Below are positions 35,101 through 48,154 of a DNA stretch of 64,000 nucleotides, piece after piece. The stretch spans positions 1,674,001-1,738,000 of the forward strand of contig OX596341.1 of NCBI GenBank assembly GCA_951394405.1, given 5' to 3'. The DNA comes from Coprinellus micaceus (Eukaryota; Basidiomycota; Agaricomycetes; Agaricales; Psathyrellaceae). The translations under genes and the position numbers were made by a program. How positions within the stretch are numbered: position 1 is the stretch's first letter; each line of letters starts with the position of its first letter. The notes under the pieces are model-generated. The model was not told the DNA's origin. It ran no database searches and saw only the letters and a list, made by a program, of their open reading frames with translations.

Positions 35101-36209
35101 CTAGACGCGCACCAACAGCTCCCGAACCCGCTTGAACAGCCTCTCCTCCACTCTCCCCAGCGTCCTATGTATTCCTTCGTCCAGATCAGGACCCTCGCCA
35201 CTCCCACTCAACTCATCCGCCCTCGTAACCCATGCCGCCGGCCCAGTGGGAGGAGGCGCCTTCTGATACATGCGTTGGTGGACGATTGCGCGCGCATCGG
35301 AGAAAAGGGTCGAGACCTTCTTGTGAAGCCTGACGAAGGTGCTTGTACGCTGCCCCTCTTTCTCGGCCCTTGTAACCCTTTCGGCCTTCACCTCTTGGAC
35401 GATGGACCCAATGATTTCGAGGGCACAAGGCGCTTCATCTCCAGCTCGCAACCTTGTGAGTTTCGCGCCCCCTGGACTGACCATCTTCCTCCAGTGAGTC
35501 CGCGCCAGCTCCTCTTCCCTTCCTACGAGAATCTCGTGGGTTGGACCCCGTGACCACTTGGAAGTGACAAAGACCACCTTGTTGGGGGGCACCCCACACT
35601 GCTTGTTGAGGCTATGAAGGTGCATGTCGGTGCGAGCTGAACTTCCCGTCAGGCGGTCTTGGGAAATATCGTGCACGTAAACGGCTCCTCCAAGGACTGC
35701 TCTGTTACGACCGTACCTAGTTCCGGTCTATGTAAATGCGTCGTGCACCGCCGATAAGAGATCAGGTCCTTACATTTTCTGCACCCAGTTAGCGACACGT
35801 TTCAGAATCTTGAAATCTGATCCAATCCCATCATCGAAGCCAGGGGTGTCGACAAAAATGACCCTCGGTTCATCTGGGCGTTCAGCGGCGTAGAAGGCGA
35901 GTCGATTAGTGCAAGAGGTCAGGCTCTCCCCAACATCCGCTCGCCCCAGTTGGCCAACACCCTCGAGGTATCGGTTGATGAACTATGGAGTTTGGATCTG
36001 ATTGAGCCACAGAGAAGCCTCTTCTGCTCTCAGAACGACTTACAGAGCTCTTCCCAGCGCCTGTAGCGCCAAGTATCCTACATCGGTGCCCCCAATCAAG
36101 AAACGTCACGGTGGGAACCTGGAGCTGCGACTCACGGAATGACAACATCAGTATCTCGCGCATTCAGGTTGATTGTATCCCCCTCCTTGCTACTGGAAAA
36201 TGGAGACAT
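35101..36209 (-). CDS. P-loop GTPase (G-domain, AIG1/septin-like class)
   Basis: A likely start is ATG 36209 (MSPFSSSKEGDTIN). An intron at about 36085-36133 joins VVIP to ILGATGAGKSS, a Walker A/G1 motif. Another intron (near 35976-36043) leads to FINRYLEGVGQLGRADVGESLTSCT (G2 region) and VIFVDTPGFDDGIGSDFKIL (G3, DTPG). After a further intron the last exon has VVFVTSKWSR, which sits where the G4 NKxD motif would be but lacks its Asp, and a charged helical C-terminal region. The stop is at 35101. Fungal genomes hold many such single-domain GTPases of unknown role; membrane or NLR-linked signalling are possibilities only. Confidence 0.65.
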
Positions 36210-37176
36210 GACTTCTTTAGATTTTGAGTAGGAGCAGTTGTTCGAGGGACTTGAAAATGTGAGGAGGAATGATGGGGATGCTAACACCAGGGTCGGAAGA
36301 TATACACAGAAACCCTCCCGCCACGTCCTACAGTCCATGCTGCATCCACGCGGCGCCACGATACACATCGCGGTGGTCGATTGAATTACAAATCTCCCTT
36401 TCTCTCCGCAAGGCACGCAATTCAGTTCGACACGCGCGAACGGCGTTTCTGAGATGTAGAGGGCCCCCGCTGATAGCCAGGACTGTGTATGATCGGGCCA
36501 AAGAGTTGGACCAACCGACCGCAGCCCAACACAGCGGAGGGAAATTGTGATTCATTTCAGGGTCAATTGAATGCCCTATTCCGGGACACGGGGTGGGGAT
36601 TCGAAAACAGTATCAAAGGCAAGTGAGTCCCCACTTTCAATGAGTGTGGCTCGCTCAAAGAGTTGAAATAGGGAGAGAGGGAACTGTTGCCATCGAGCTG
36701 ATAGGGTATTATTTTGGGCGCGACTCGAAACTGGGATTTCCGAATCGCCTCGATCGTCAAGCAATCGACGATCCCTGTGGCTAGCATACAAACACCCGCA
36801 CGGCGTCTAAAAAAAGATTGCCTCGCCGAGTGGCGTGTCGGTGCCAAAGAGGGGGTCACAGTTCGTCGTGATAGACGCCCAAGGACAAGCATGTGTCCGC
36901 TGAGAGCAGAGGAAGGTGGGCCAACTAGGCTGCCCCGACTTGAATACCAAAGCACATTCCCTACCTCCCTTACACATTCCCGATCGGCTGTGATCTCATC
37001 GGCGGCTGGCACGAAAAGCCCCAAGCCTCGCCAGGGCTGTCAGCCTCCTTCCCACCCGCCATGAAGTTAAATACGAGCAGGTCCGGGCTGACGAGTCCCC
37101 GTCGCCCACAAACGACTTCTCGTATTCCGCGCATTACTCTGTGAATAATCGCCTTCAGCTTATCTTCACCGTACCT
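36210..37176. other. Intergenic, nothing recognised
   Basis: Divergent promoter region between the GTPase gene and the large membrane-protein gene. Overlapping open frames on both strands at 36563-37064 lack any signature. Confidence 0.35.
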
Positions 37177-40100
37177 ATGCCCTCTCTGTCCTCTGGAGGG
37201 GTCGATCCGGCCAGCCTTGGTTTCGCAAGGGCTGGCCTCGCCGTCGCCGTCATGGCGCGGACTATATTTCCTCTGTTCACCAACGCGTTTCGGCGCACGG
37301 CGGGCAACAACCGCAATAACCGCAACGTCAACACCGCAACCAACCTCGTCTTTGGCCATCTCGCTCTCGGTCTCTATGTCCTCCCCGAGGCAATGACCTG
37401 GTTCATGGGATTGTTCTCCCGGATTATGTCGACCCCCTCTCTCCCGTACCCCACGGCCGTCCTCTCCTTGTCAATGGCTCCCCAGTACAACGAACCCTCT
37501 CCCGTCTATTATGCATACGAGACGTTCGAGCACGGGTACATAGCCGCCACGCAGCCTCCCGCGCCCGCTCGTCCCTCCTCGACGATGAGCGAATGGCCGC
37601 TCACATTCCGGGAACACTACTGGTCGAATTTTCGGGAGGCGCCCTTGTTTAGCTTCGCGTCGGACCCCACGCCTATGAACGAAGTCGCGGTCTGGGTTCA
37701 AGATGGGGTGACGCCAGGGCAGGACTTTCTCGGGACCGTTGCTTACCCCCTCGCTGCGGCAGCCGTTCTCATCACCATGGCTATCTTAGTTGGGACCATG
37801 GTTGACAGGGTGGAGATCAACGTAAGTTTAAACCCCTTGGTATATGTAACTGTACTCAACACACCTTGCTCTCTCGACCAGGTCCGTCGGTGCGCCAAGC
37901 GAGCCTCTTGTTTCGTCTGGCAGTCGATCCGCGCTATGGGAACCAGTGCCATTTATGTGGGACTACTGTTGAATCTCCAGTCGAACGGCCACATGTCTTC
38001 CGAGGATTGCACTGAAGCGATCTTGCACGAGATCATCACTCATCCCAAGTTTGCGATCCTCGGGGAGACCGTTGGTTTGTGGATGGCCGAACGTCTCCAC
38101 AGGCTCGAGGTATCTCTGCTCTCCATTCGTGCTCCCCCCACCTCGATTACGGCTCGCGATCGGCCGGACCCCTCTCCTGCACCTTCGACGAAACACGACG
38201 ATCTCAGTCTCGGGGAGGAGTTAGCGGTGTGTGTGGTCGGGTTTCTATGGGGGTTAAGGACAGCGTTCAGGGGCCAAGTACGTCGGTCTCATGATCTACA
38301 CCGCCGGTGAGCTACTGATACAACATCCACAGCGCGCCGTCCTGAACAATAAGTGCCACAGGGTGACCGCACGCCTGGTCGCATCTCTGGTATGTCGAAC
38401 GCTCCGTAGCTTAGTCAAACCGTTCACCCTAACACATATCGAACAGAAACGCCGCCTCCTTCGGCTCCCGGTTGGCTGGACTCCCGAGAAGATACTCATT
38501 GCTCTTGGAGTGGTGGTGCTGGCCGTGGTCGTGGTCTTTACGGTTCCTCGATGGATTTGGGTCTCCGGAGTCGTCTATTGGTCTTTTTCCCCAGTCTGGA
38601 ACAAGCTCCTGCGCTGGGGTTTGAACAAGGTACTGGATCAGCTCAAGCAGGACCCTCTCCTCGGACCGCTCGTCCACAGGCTTCTGATCGTGAAAGTGAA
38701 CGACGCTCAGATCCCTTCAAACCAGGTATGCTTCCTTCCTTTCCTTTCCCCGAATTGTGCTCACATTCGCTTATAGATGCCCCCGGTATCCGCACCTGCA
38801 CCACAGGAGCCCACGCAACCCCGCACCGTCCCCGCCGCCCAAGAAGCCATCGAGGGGCTGGATGATCGACTAAAGAAGTTGGAGGCACGAAGGTCCAGGA
38901 AGCATACTCGCCAGTCCGCCCCGGTCCCTAGCGCCCCAGATCCCACCGCCTTCCATGAACCGGCTGCATCTTCTCTCCCGCCGCACCGCCCCGACAGCCG
39001 GTTCAGAACCCCACCCCATCCATTGGCTACGCTGGATCAGACCTCCCGTCGTGTCGGTAGCGCCTCTTTACCATCCAGGCTCGATGGTGGTTTCAGCCGT
39101 GGCGGCAACCCATCCATTCTTTCTGAGCCCTCGTCTGAAAGTCGCGCTGCTCGTCCTCAAGAACGGGTCACTCTCTCCTACGGCGTTTCAGCGTCCAGCC
39201 TGATGGCCTCACGCAACGGGACTGTAGAACGCGGTGTTCAAGTTTCCCCGTCCTTGTGGTCCGTTCCTACTCTGCCCTCGGTTCTCGCGACGGCTGCTAC
39301 CACGCCCCCCAGGGCAGAGGTTCGCAGCGTCGCCCCGTCTTTGGCCACGTCTCCCGCATCCTCGGCTCGTTCTTCCAGGAACGGAACCCTTCCTAGAGCT
39401 GAGGTTCGTAGCGGGACCCCATCTTTGCCCGGAACTCCCGCGTCCTCGGCTGCGTCTTCGCGCGACGCGACCCCTCCCAGGACTTGGATTCGCAGCGGCG
39501 CTCCTTCCCCATCTGGCTCTCCCGCCTCCTTGGCCGCGAGGATGGCCGCTTCGCTCAGCCTCGCGACACCTCCCAAGGTTTCTGAGCGCGGCGTTACCCC
39601 ATCGTTCTCCAGTCCGACCGGTTCCAAGTTCCAAGTTTCGTCCACCACGCCTTTGTCGACTCCTCCTTCCAAGGAGGTGCCGGTCCGTCTTGTCGGCGCT
39701 GAAGACATCCCTTGTCCGGTTGGTGAAGTGGAGGCTAGCGTTTCTGCAGTCGACTACGTACGTGTTAATATTTAGACTTTATGAATGCACTTGATTCTCA
39801 TTTCCCGCAATTTTAGACTGTCGTCCCCTCGCGCTCCGACTTCTGGGATGAGCTCTGGTTGTTGATGTCCTCCGACGAATCTCCCTCCGTCGACCTCCCC
39901 ACAGAAGCTCACAACACACCGGCGCCTACGATCGATGTTTCCCAGCCCGAGCAGCCTGGACCTTCTGCCCCTGCGACCCCTCCTCCCGCCCACCTTCTCA
40001 ACGGCAAACGCGTTGCCTCCAACATCTGTTCATGGCTTCAGAGGAACATCCCAAGCAGCGTCTTCGGGAACCAGGAGGAAGGGCGGCAGTACGTATACCA

Positions 40101-40710
40101 GGCGACGCTCACCGGCAGCAACACTGGCGCAGATGGGCCGACGACACCAACCAAGAAGGTGGGGACAATCAGGTTCAAGAGGAAGCGTCGCGAGCGGTCC
40201 CTCTCGCCAGAAGAGTCGGTTTTCCAGTGGGAGGTGGACGCCAATCCTGATATCTATGGCACCCCCCTCTTCTCCGGACCCTCCTCCTCGTCCCCTTGCC
40301 CCTCCCCTTATGTGCCCCCTACCCCTTGCCCACCACCCAAGAACAAGGGCGTCCCTATGGGTGAGCTCCATCTCTCGCGTTGGGCCCCCGGAAACAGGGA
40401 CAAGGCGGAGCAAGAGGTGCTTGTCGTCAGGTTCAACAAGGCCATGATGAACATGATCGAGGAGTTCGAGAATTTGACCATCTCTTCGCTCGAGATAATC
40501 GACATCGAGATGGCAGAGACGATGGACGAAGTCGAGGGGAGCCAGGGGATCGTGCAGATGGAGTTGGATTTCCCGCATGTGAGTCCATTATATCGATTCC
40601 TTTATTCGGTGAGTACTGAGAGTACGTTGGACAGCTTGATCGAGCTTGACGGGAGGTCCAGGGGGTTGGGGATGTGGGGGTTGGTGGGCGTGGGGTGTTC
40701 TGAGGGGTGA
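37177..40710 (+). CDS. Large multi-pass membrane protein of unknown function
   Basis: From ATG 37177 (MPSLSSGGVDPASLGF) an open frame is joined by introns at 37822-37881, about 38278-38332, 38389-38446, 38726-38777 and 39758-39816. Hydrophobic segments occur at about 37345-37420, 37735-37800 and 38490-38600 (ILIALGVVVLAVVVVFTV), with weaker ones near 37940 and 38225. A long cytosol-like region follows: a charged LDDRLKKLEARRSRK coiled stretch, Pro/Ser/Arg imperfect repeats, a helical segment (NKAMMNMIEEFENL) and an acidic end. The stop at 40708-40710 follows a suspicious GTGAGT at 40579, so a further 3' exon (perhaps 40.88-41.28 kb) may replace the last 44 codons. No family was recognised. 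Confidence 0.6.
39298..39530 (+). repeat. Three imperfect in-frame repeats of about 85-90 bp
   Basis: Within the large membrane-protein gene, units built around PPRAEVRSVAPSLATSPASS, PRAEVRSGTPSLPGTPASS and PPRTWIRSGAPSPSGSPASL follow one another. They are diverged copies of one Pro/Ser/Arg unit, probably disordered and phosphorylatable. Confidence 0.65.
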
Positions 40711-43252
40711 GGGGAGTTCTAGGAGAGGCATAAACATGGGGGAGTTCTAGGAGAGGCGTAAACATGAGGGAGTTCTTAATATCACGGTGGCAGCAGGGAT
40801 GCAGAACGACAGTGAGTGACTTACCCCTGACATCCTTTACCACGAGAGCGGCTCTAATCTCCTCTCTAGAACACTCTTCTTCTAACGGGGTTCCAGGCAA
40901 ACGACGCGACGCGACGATAACTACGACCAAAGCCGACGACGACGCGGCGCGCAATCCAGGGCCACAACAAACACCGTCCCCAAACCGGTCCATCGTGCTG
41001 CGCGCGCGCCAGTGGGCAGGGGTGGTGCTGGTGCGAAGCTCGGGGGTTCAGGGGGCGGACGCGCCTTCTTGTCCTCTGGGTGGAGCACCAGGGTCCTCGG
41101 ATTTGTTGCTCAAAGCGCCAATAGCGTCAACGTCACCGAGGAGACTCAATATCGATCCTCGGCTGGCGTGCGATGACGGGGTGCAAGCGTCTTGGAACTC
41201 GAGCAAACGGTTAAAGCGCTCGTTCCTCATGCGCCCCGTCGGAGCCGTCGTTTCCCTTCGAGTCGCGACGAGACCATGACGTGGTCCTCGTCAAGGCTTT
41301 GCTGGTCGTCCTTCCAACCCGTCATTGTCAACATCAACATCATCACCATCGCGTTCGTGGTCGTGGCCGTTTGCTGGATTTCCCGAGTTTCCTATCCGTT
41401 CGTTCGAGCATCCCTGCTGGGGGAGGTATGGGGGTATGGTGGTGGTGGTGGTGAGAGGAGGAGAGGGTGTGAGCCACGGCCCATCAGCATTGATGGGGTC
41501 GTGCGGTTCCACCAGGGGGGCGTGGGGACCCAGCGAGTGCGCGAGCGCTCATTGGCGTCCGTTGAGGGGGTGGGGTGGGGGGTTGGTGCTGTGGAGGGGA
41601 GGTGTCGGCGGCCCATCGGCGATGATGGGCTGCGTTGCTCCAGAGGGGAGCGTGGGGAGGCCCCAGGCGGGGGTGTGGGCGTCAGTGGGTCCGCCCATTG
41701 GCGCTCGTTGAGGGTTCCGGGTTTCGGGTTTCTTTTTCTCTGTTTCTTTTCTCTGTTTCCTTTGTCTCTTCCGTTTGGTCCTATTGACGTTACCTATCTC
41801 CCCCACATAGCTATACCCCCCTATATATGCACACCCCCTAGATATGATACCCCTTCCGTGGATTGATCTTTCTTCATATTTTCTAGATTCCGACCCTAGA
41901 CCTCCGACAACAACACCGACCTCAAGTTCTACTCGCACGGAGGACTCAGCCTCCCAGGGTTTCGGGGAACTCGGCGCATTTCTATCTCCGAGCCTCCATT
42001 TCCCCTACAGCATTTCCTACCTCTTTCTTCTCGTTTAGCCGCCCAGATCAGGCCTTCCTCGAGCGGGCGAAAGCCCAGTACGTCTCCCTTCATTTTTTTC
42101 TCTCGTACCTCTGAAACTGACCCATCCCACACGCTCCCGTGTTGCTCTCCTCCCCTTTCCCTGCCGTATTGTGAATAATGTGGGTCCCCTTCGTCCACTT
42201 CCTTCGGACCAATCTGACGGGCTTCAAAGGTTCTTCCTTTCCCGGGGCATAGGTGCGAAAAAGATGAGTACATCCCCTCCAGATCTCCCTCGTACATCAC
42301 TAACACATTCTTCTCCCCTTCCAGGAAGATCATCCTCAGCCCCGGACACTGGTGAAGAAAGATGAGTACCCTTCCCCTCAGGCGCCCGCACCTTGCTAAC
42401 GAGCCAATAGCTCCCAACCCGTTCCCACCCCCGAGGCTACCCAGCCTCAAGGAAGCCAAGTACGCGGCTATCGCAGTCGCGAATCGACTCTCACACCCTT
42501 TTGAGTCTGGCACCCCACCGGACGCCACTACGGACTCGACATCCTAACCCGCTAACTACTGACCCCACTAACCTATCTCAAGTCCAGCCTCCTCGACTCC
42601 TTCCCACCTCCTTGGACCCTGGCGGAAGCACCCAGCCGACACCCTACCTGACCCTGGCCATGTACGTTCCTCCCTTCTCGACGCTCCCCTGTTCTAACCG
42701 CGACCCTACCCTCGACAGGCTGACCTTACTTACCTCCCTACCTACGCCCTTACCTACATTCAGTCTTCTCCATCCTGACTTTCTTCGTATATACCTTACC
42801 TTACCTTACCTTACCTTCTCGATTGTCCATACGTACCATACCCCAAATGCAACACATTGTAAACCGCATCCCATCGTGTGAGCCCCGTGCCGCCGTTCCC
42901 AGGAATCAACCCTCCCAGTGGTCGAGGTCGACGCCCTTGCTCCCGCCTCACCGCACCGAAGCGGTCCTGGAACAAGACCCGTACCATCCGGCCAGTGAAG
43001 ACAAAGAAATGTCGAAGCAGACATATATGAAAGCCCAAGCGCCAAACGACTACCAGAGTCTACAAGTAACACTAGGCGCCAGTTACGCGAAGCTAAGGTA
43101 CAACAACAGAGGGTGAAGCGTCCGAAAGTCGGCATACGTAGATAAAGACAGATAGGGAGAGGGAGCAGGGGAAGGAAATCGTGTCGCGTCGTGTCATGTA
43201 TCGCATCGTAAGAGGTTCAAACAAGAGTCCATCCGCATCCGTGTTCTAGGAT
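40711..43252. other. Ambiguous region, possible exons but no firm gene
   Basis: Possible coding pieces on the plus strand include 40764-41279, a hydrophobic stretch at about 41320-41420 (NINIITIAFVVVAVCWISRV) and a short frame 42362-42547 containing LPSLKEAKYAAIAVANRL. None joins convincingly. A 199-codon minus frame (41929-42528) looks like a shadow. An imperfect duplication (41479-41567 and 41611-41714, both ending CGTTGAGG-like) lies in G-rich sequence. Two short direct repeats (GGGGAGTTCTAGGAGAGGC) occur at about 40710-40760. Confidence 0.4.
42793..42817. repeat. CTTAC pentanucleotide repeat
   Basis: Five tandem ACCTT/CTTAC units in intergenic sequence. Confidence 0.8.
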
Positions 43253-45058
43253 CTAGCCACCAGCCTTGCCGAGGAGAGCGTATCCACCACCTTGAGGACC
43301 GTAGAGCTATGGTATTGGAAGGGGCGTTAGCTTGGGATTCGTGAATGAGGCAAACGGGGGGCGAGTAGCGAACGGAGAGAGAGAGAGGAAGGTGTGGTAT
43401 GAATGAAGGGAAATGTAGGAAAGGACAGCCAGAGAAAAGGGAAGGGGAAGGAGACGCACCTTATTATAACACCTCACACAAAACGGCTCCTCATCATGAT
43501 CCCTCAACTTCGTCGAATCAAGCGTCGTCCCGCACTCCGTACACCTCAAACAGTGCTTATGGTACGTCTTCCCTACCGCCTTCACCTACCGAAATAGAAC
43601 CACCATTCAGCATCTTTTCACCCTGGACGGAGGACGGTAACAAAGGACACGCACCTGCTCCGCAAAGTACACACTCTTCGCGCACCTGGGGCACTGAGGT
43701 GTCGACCCGCCCCACTTCCTCGTTGGGGACCCAGTCATCTGCACGCCGATGCCCCCAGATAGCGCCGTCCCATATCGTGATCCTGTCGTCTGAGGTGCGA
43801 TCGGGGCGTTCAGAGCAGCGCCATACCGCGTCCCCGTCGTCTGCTGTGCAAGGCCTTCTCCTCCCGTGAGCGCAGTCGTGTACCTGGAGCCCGTAAGCGT
43901 AGACCTCAGCGGTGGTGCAGGGGCTTCAATCCCCTCTTGTTGCAGAAGGCTCAGAGCCGCTGCAGCCGGTGTCGTCCGGTTACTGCTCGAGAACGGACTC
44001 CTCGATGTGGACGGGAGGTACGTTGTCGAGGGTTTCCCAGCTGAAGGACTCGCAGGAGTCCCAGTCTCACTGATACTCCCAAGACTAACGGTCGACTTGT
44101 GTCGGGGAGGCGTTGAAGGCCGGACATGGCTGGAATGGTCGAAGCTGAGGGGCACGGTGCGTGGGATGCCGCCGAGACCTGGGCGGCCGGTGTTGGTTGG
44201 TATGGAGGGGGGTTTAGTGCGATCACCCGGTGAGACTTCGGCCTCGTCGTCGCCTTCAGCTGAAGTGGGGTCCGTGGAGGCGCTGACGACCGACCCGTCC
44301 TCCTCTCTGGACGAGTCAATAGAGGTGTCTCCTTCCTCTTGAGCCACAGGTTCCTCTGGGGGCGTCACGGGAGGGGAGATGGTGAGGGAGTTGCGCCTGC
44401 GGATGCCATTACTACTCCCTGGCCGCGATCCAGGGCGAGGAAAGTTGGTGGAGGTCGGACTCAGCACGCGGTTGGGGCGCAGGCGGGGAACCCCATCGGT
44501 GTTGATGGGCGCTACGCGGGGCGGTGACGTCGGGGGACTCGATGACGCATCGTCCGTGGAATCGCCCCTTGGTCGCGCAGCGTAGGGAAGGTTTGCGTGT
44601 CTGAGATTCGTGGTTCCAAAGTTCTTGAGGTGGCAGGCCTTGCTTTGGTACCTGTTAGCTTGGATCTACAGGTAAGGGATGGTCGGCGCACCAATATGGC
44701 TGCAAATATAGGTAAGATTACGTCGTTGGCTCGGTTGTTATGCTGCGCACCTCCTCGTCATGTTCGAGCAATGTATAGGAATCCAGCCGTCGCCCACAGG
44801 TCGTGCATTTGAGGCAGAACTGTGTCTAGTCAGTAAGAGACCCCCACATGTAGTCGCCTGCATACTTTATGATAGAACTGTGGAACGATCAGCACATGGT
44901 TCAGTCAATCAAAGCTGGGCGCCTACCTTTCTCCCTGGCCCTAGAATCTGCAGGGGTGGCCATTAGTCTCATACTTGACTACCTGGAGTGCGACCCACCT
45001 GTTCTGCTGCGTATACAGCCTTCTCGCATCGCGGACAACGGGGAGCAGGACCGAACAT
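43253..45058 (-). CDS. Two-LIM-domain protein (CRP-like)
   Basis: Start ATG 45058 gives MFGPAPRCPRCEKAVYAAEQ. Short introns then join ILGPGRK, FYHK, FCLKCTTCGRRLDSYTLLEHDEE, PYC and KACHLKNFGTTNLRHANLPYAA, a complete first LIM domain with its zinc-ligand Cys/His pattern. A central exon of about 280 residues is Pro/Ser/Thr-rich (SPPTSPPRV, LSPTSTNFPRPG). The second LIM follows: PQCPRCAKSVYFAEQ, AVGKTYHKHCLRCTECGTTLDSTKLRDHDEEPFC. A last exon encodes LYGPQGGGYALLGKAGG, stop at 43253-43255. LIM proteins of this type act in actin organisation or as transcription cofactors; which one applies here cannot be told. It is divergent to eIF5A across about 180 bases. Confidence 0.85.
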
Positions 45059-45235
45059 GGGCGTGTAATGGAGTTGCAGCGAGAGGTGGAGGCGATGAGA
45101 TAGGTGATGGATAAGATTTGTCAGCGTCGGAGCTTGAAGTGTGCTGAATCTAAAATTTGCGATTAGGACGTCGTCTTGTCCTCGACCTCTACCTCCTCAC
45201 ATCTCTCCTCGCCCAGCGCCCATTCTTCGCCCAAA

Positions 45236-46006
45236 ATGTCTGACGATGAGCAGCACAACCAGACCTTCGAGACAGTACGTCGAGCCCACCATCTCCCCCT
45301 CGTTATCACATCTCATCGACATCCCACAGGCCGGCGCTGGTGCCTCCCTCACCTTCCCCATGCAATGCTCGGCTTTGCGCAAAAACGGCCACGTCGTGAT
45401 CAAGGGTCCGTGCACACCAACCCCATCCCAGCCTCGAGCTCACATCGCCTCTAGGTCGCCCTTGCAAGATCGTCGACATGTCCACCTCCAAGACCGGTAA
45501 GCACGGTCACGCCAAGGTCCATCTCGTCGCCATCGATGTACGTCTGCCTCCATTCACACTTTCCAGGTCGTCGTGCTCACCATCTACCCTTTAGATCTTC
45601 ACTGGCAAGAAGTTGGTGAGTCAACGCGCTCACGATCTCCCCCAATCAGTTGAACGCCTTGAAACCTAATTCCCACTCCTTTCTGCGCCAATAGGAAGAT
45701 ATCTCTCCCTCCACCCACAACATGGACGTCCCCAACGTCCGTCGTAACGAATACCAGCTCGTAGGTGCATTTAACAGCATTTTGATCGGGGTGCTAACAG
45801 TATGCCAGGTCAACATCGACGATGGTTTCCTCAACTTGATGGACAACGACGGCATTTCCAAGGACGATGTCAAGGTACCCGAGGCCGACATTGGCAAGGA
45901 AATCGCAGGCGCCTTTGAAGAAGGCAAGGATCTCCTCGTCACCATCATCTCCGCCATGGGTGAGGAGCAGGCCATCTCCTGGAAGGAGGCTCCCAAGGGC
46001 AACTAG
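45236..46006 (+). CDS. eIF5A: Translation factor eIF5A
   Basis: ATG 45236 gives [13 protein letters not shown], then exons [67 protein letters not shown] and [15 protein letters not shown]...SWKEAPKGN, with stop at 46004-46006. The [12 protein letters not shown] loop holds the lysine that is converted to hypusine. The length of about 157 residues is normal for eukaryotic eIF5A. It relieves ribosome stalling at poly-proline and other hard motifs and helps termination. Five or so introns in so short a gene, including one giving a seven-codon exon, are typical of basidiomycetes. It lies tail-to-tail with the TAF8 gene. Confidence 0.96.
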
Positions 46007-46386
46007 GTGTGACGCGTCGGAATTCTCCTGGTCAGTCACTTTCGCTTCTCCCCCACGAGTCATCACCCTGATTTACCTGTCCCCCAGGCCGTCCGCTTAT
46101 TCTTGCTCTTCCCCACACCTACCCACCGCGCTATCCTCCCCGCAGTGTTCCCTTTATCGTTATCCGTGCATTTTTGGAGGTGTTTTACCATGTACCAGTT
46201 CTGACCCACGCTCATCTTCCCTTTCTATACACTTTGATCTGGGCCGTTGTATCACATAGGATGAATCAAAGAAGAAGACGAAATCTATAACCTGTATTCA
46301 TACGCATGGTGGTGGGACGATGGGCAAAGTAAGTGCGACATGGACAGCTGGTGAATAGCAAAAGAGGAACGTGGAGAGCGGGCACA

Positions 46387-48154
46387 TCACCCCTTCGTGC
46401 CTTTACGAGTGATATGAGGAAGTGTGATGGTCCCACTGCTGCTGCCTCCAGCAACACTCCCCATCCTCGTCCGATGTCGCGGAAGAGGAACTCTATAGTC
46501 TTTTGAATCGTAGTCCCATGTAGGAAACAGGATAGCGTCTGGAATGACGGGCTTTGAGGTGCCCTCGCTGTTTTCCCCTTTCTCTTTGGGTTTCGCGGTG
46601 AGGGGAGTCGGTGGAACGCCGTTGGCGTCTGGAGGGGGTACGGGGTTGCTGTTCCATGGTGCTGGGACGCCGTGCCCGTACACGAGGGGTTTCGATCCTC
46701 TGTGAAGAACCGGTGGATGGGTGAGCCGCGTAGAGCGGTTGAGAATGGCGGGCTACAGATATCACTTGAGCGAAGCTGTAAGAGAAGGGGTTGAGGGAGG
46801 AAACTTACGTGAAGGGTATGTCGAGCCAAATCTGGCAGTCTCGACGAAGGTTGGCCCACAAGCGGCGCCAACCTCTCCACCGTCGCCACTGCTTTGCTGT
46901 TCGCCTGGGGAAACTTGAAACCCGCACCCGTTGGGTCCTTGGGCTTCCCGTCCAGACCGAGGTCGGAGACGGCTACAGGGAACGAAGGCGGCATGGTCGC
47001 GACACGCGGCGGACACGGGGCGATGCTGCCATACATGCTGTCCGCTGGCGTCCACCGCGAGTTGCTCTGGATGAGCCCGAGGAGCGACATTGCGACGCGG
47101 TGGCGTTGCAGGGTCGATGGTGGAGGTGTGGGGGGTGGGGGATGGGTAAGGATGTAGTGGTATGCTCCGATGAAGGAGGGTTCGATTTGCGGTATAGGGT
47201 GTTTGCCTAGTGCGCGAACGGATGTTGATGATGATGGGGGTGGGGGAGGTAGGGGACCGGGAAGGTGTCGTTCGGGGAGGCTTGAAAGCGTAGATTGGGA
47301 GTAGGGGACTTGGACGAGAATGTCGGACGTGGAGGTGGTCGTAGTGAGAGTCTTGGGGACTTCCACGATGGTTTTTTCTTCGGGGAGGTCGATGGGTTGG
47401 GTGAGGTTCGGCGAGGTCTGCACGGATTCGGGGATGGGGGCGGGTGTGGGGGATACTTCGCTCGAGGGGAATGGGGGCAAGAAATCGGGGACGTATTCTG
47501 GTGCGCTCCAGTTTGACGTCCGTAGTCGTTTCCGTGACGGAGACGGGGGGATGTTTGAGGAGATGGGTGAGAGGACGAGGGGCGGCGTGCCCTGTCTCCG
47601 TTTCAGGGGCGAGTCCACGTCCATGGCGTCTTCATCGACACCCAAGGGCCCCTCTTCCCCATCGTCGTCGTCCTCATCTTCGGAAGCATAATAGTCTTCC
47701 TCCTCGTCATAACGCGCGTATTCCAAGGGAATCGAGTCGTCCCGGTCTTGTCTCAATCCCTCCATGAGTTGGGCTTTTACATGCGCACAATCAGACGTGT
47801 CATCGAGCAGAGCACGCATAGAAACATACATCGGAACTCATTCAGCTCCTCCTGCCGTCGTGCCGAATGCAACGCATATCGGTTCAATTCCTTCCCCTCC
47901 CCATTCCCATACCCATGCAAGTCCTCCAAACTCGCCCCGAGCTCATCGAGCGCCTCGATCGCATCATGAATCGTGAGCCTGCTCCTCCCGGAGTGCTGAG
48001 CGTACTTGGCGCATGTCGAGCTGAGGAGACCAAGGTACCGCGAAAGGAGGTCTGTGAGCACGAATGTTGCTTGTGTCGAGGCTCGGGAGAAGGCGTGTGC
48101 GTGCAGTGTCTTGTGGGTCGTGGATTCGAGTAGTTTCTGTGCGCATGCTTCCAT
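46387..48154 (-). CDS. TAF8: TFIID subunit 8 (TAF8): histone fold plus TAF8 C-terminal motif
   Basis: ATG 48154 begins MEACAQKLLESTT, and the first exon encodes a bromodomain-associated histone fold (FVLTDLLSRYLGLLSSTCAK..SGRSRLTIHDAIEALDELG). After an intron near 47775-47825 the main exon has an acidic stretch (DEEEDYYASEDEDDDDGEEG) and SAPEYVPDFLPPFPSSEV, the hallmark of the TAF8 C-terminal domain that contacts TAF2/TAF10 partners. The rest, about 330 residues of Pro/Ser-rich sequence, and a short last exon (about 46690-46387, ending PHITRKGTKG) are variable. It pairs with TAF10 or TAF3-type histone folds in TFIID. It shares a promoter of about 180 bases with the divergent HMCES gene. Confidence 0.85.

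Noticed and set aside
41929..42528. 199-codon minus-strand open frame
   Set aside because: High-GC shadow opposite plus-strand open frames; Arg/Gly/Glu-rich composition, no domain signature and no splice partners.
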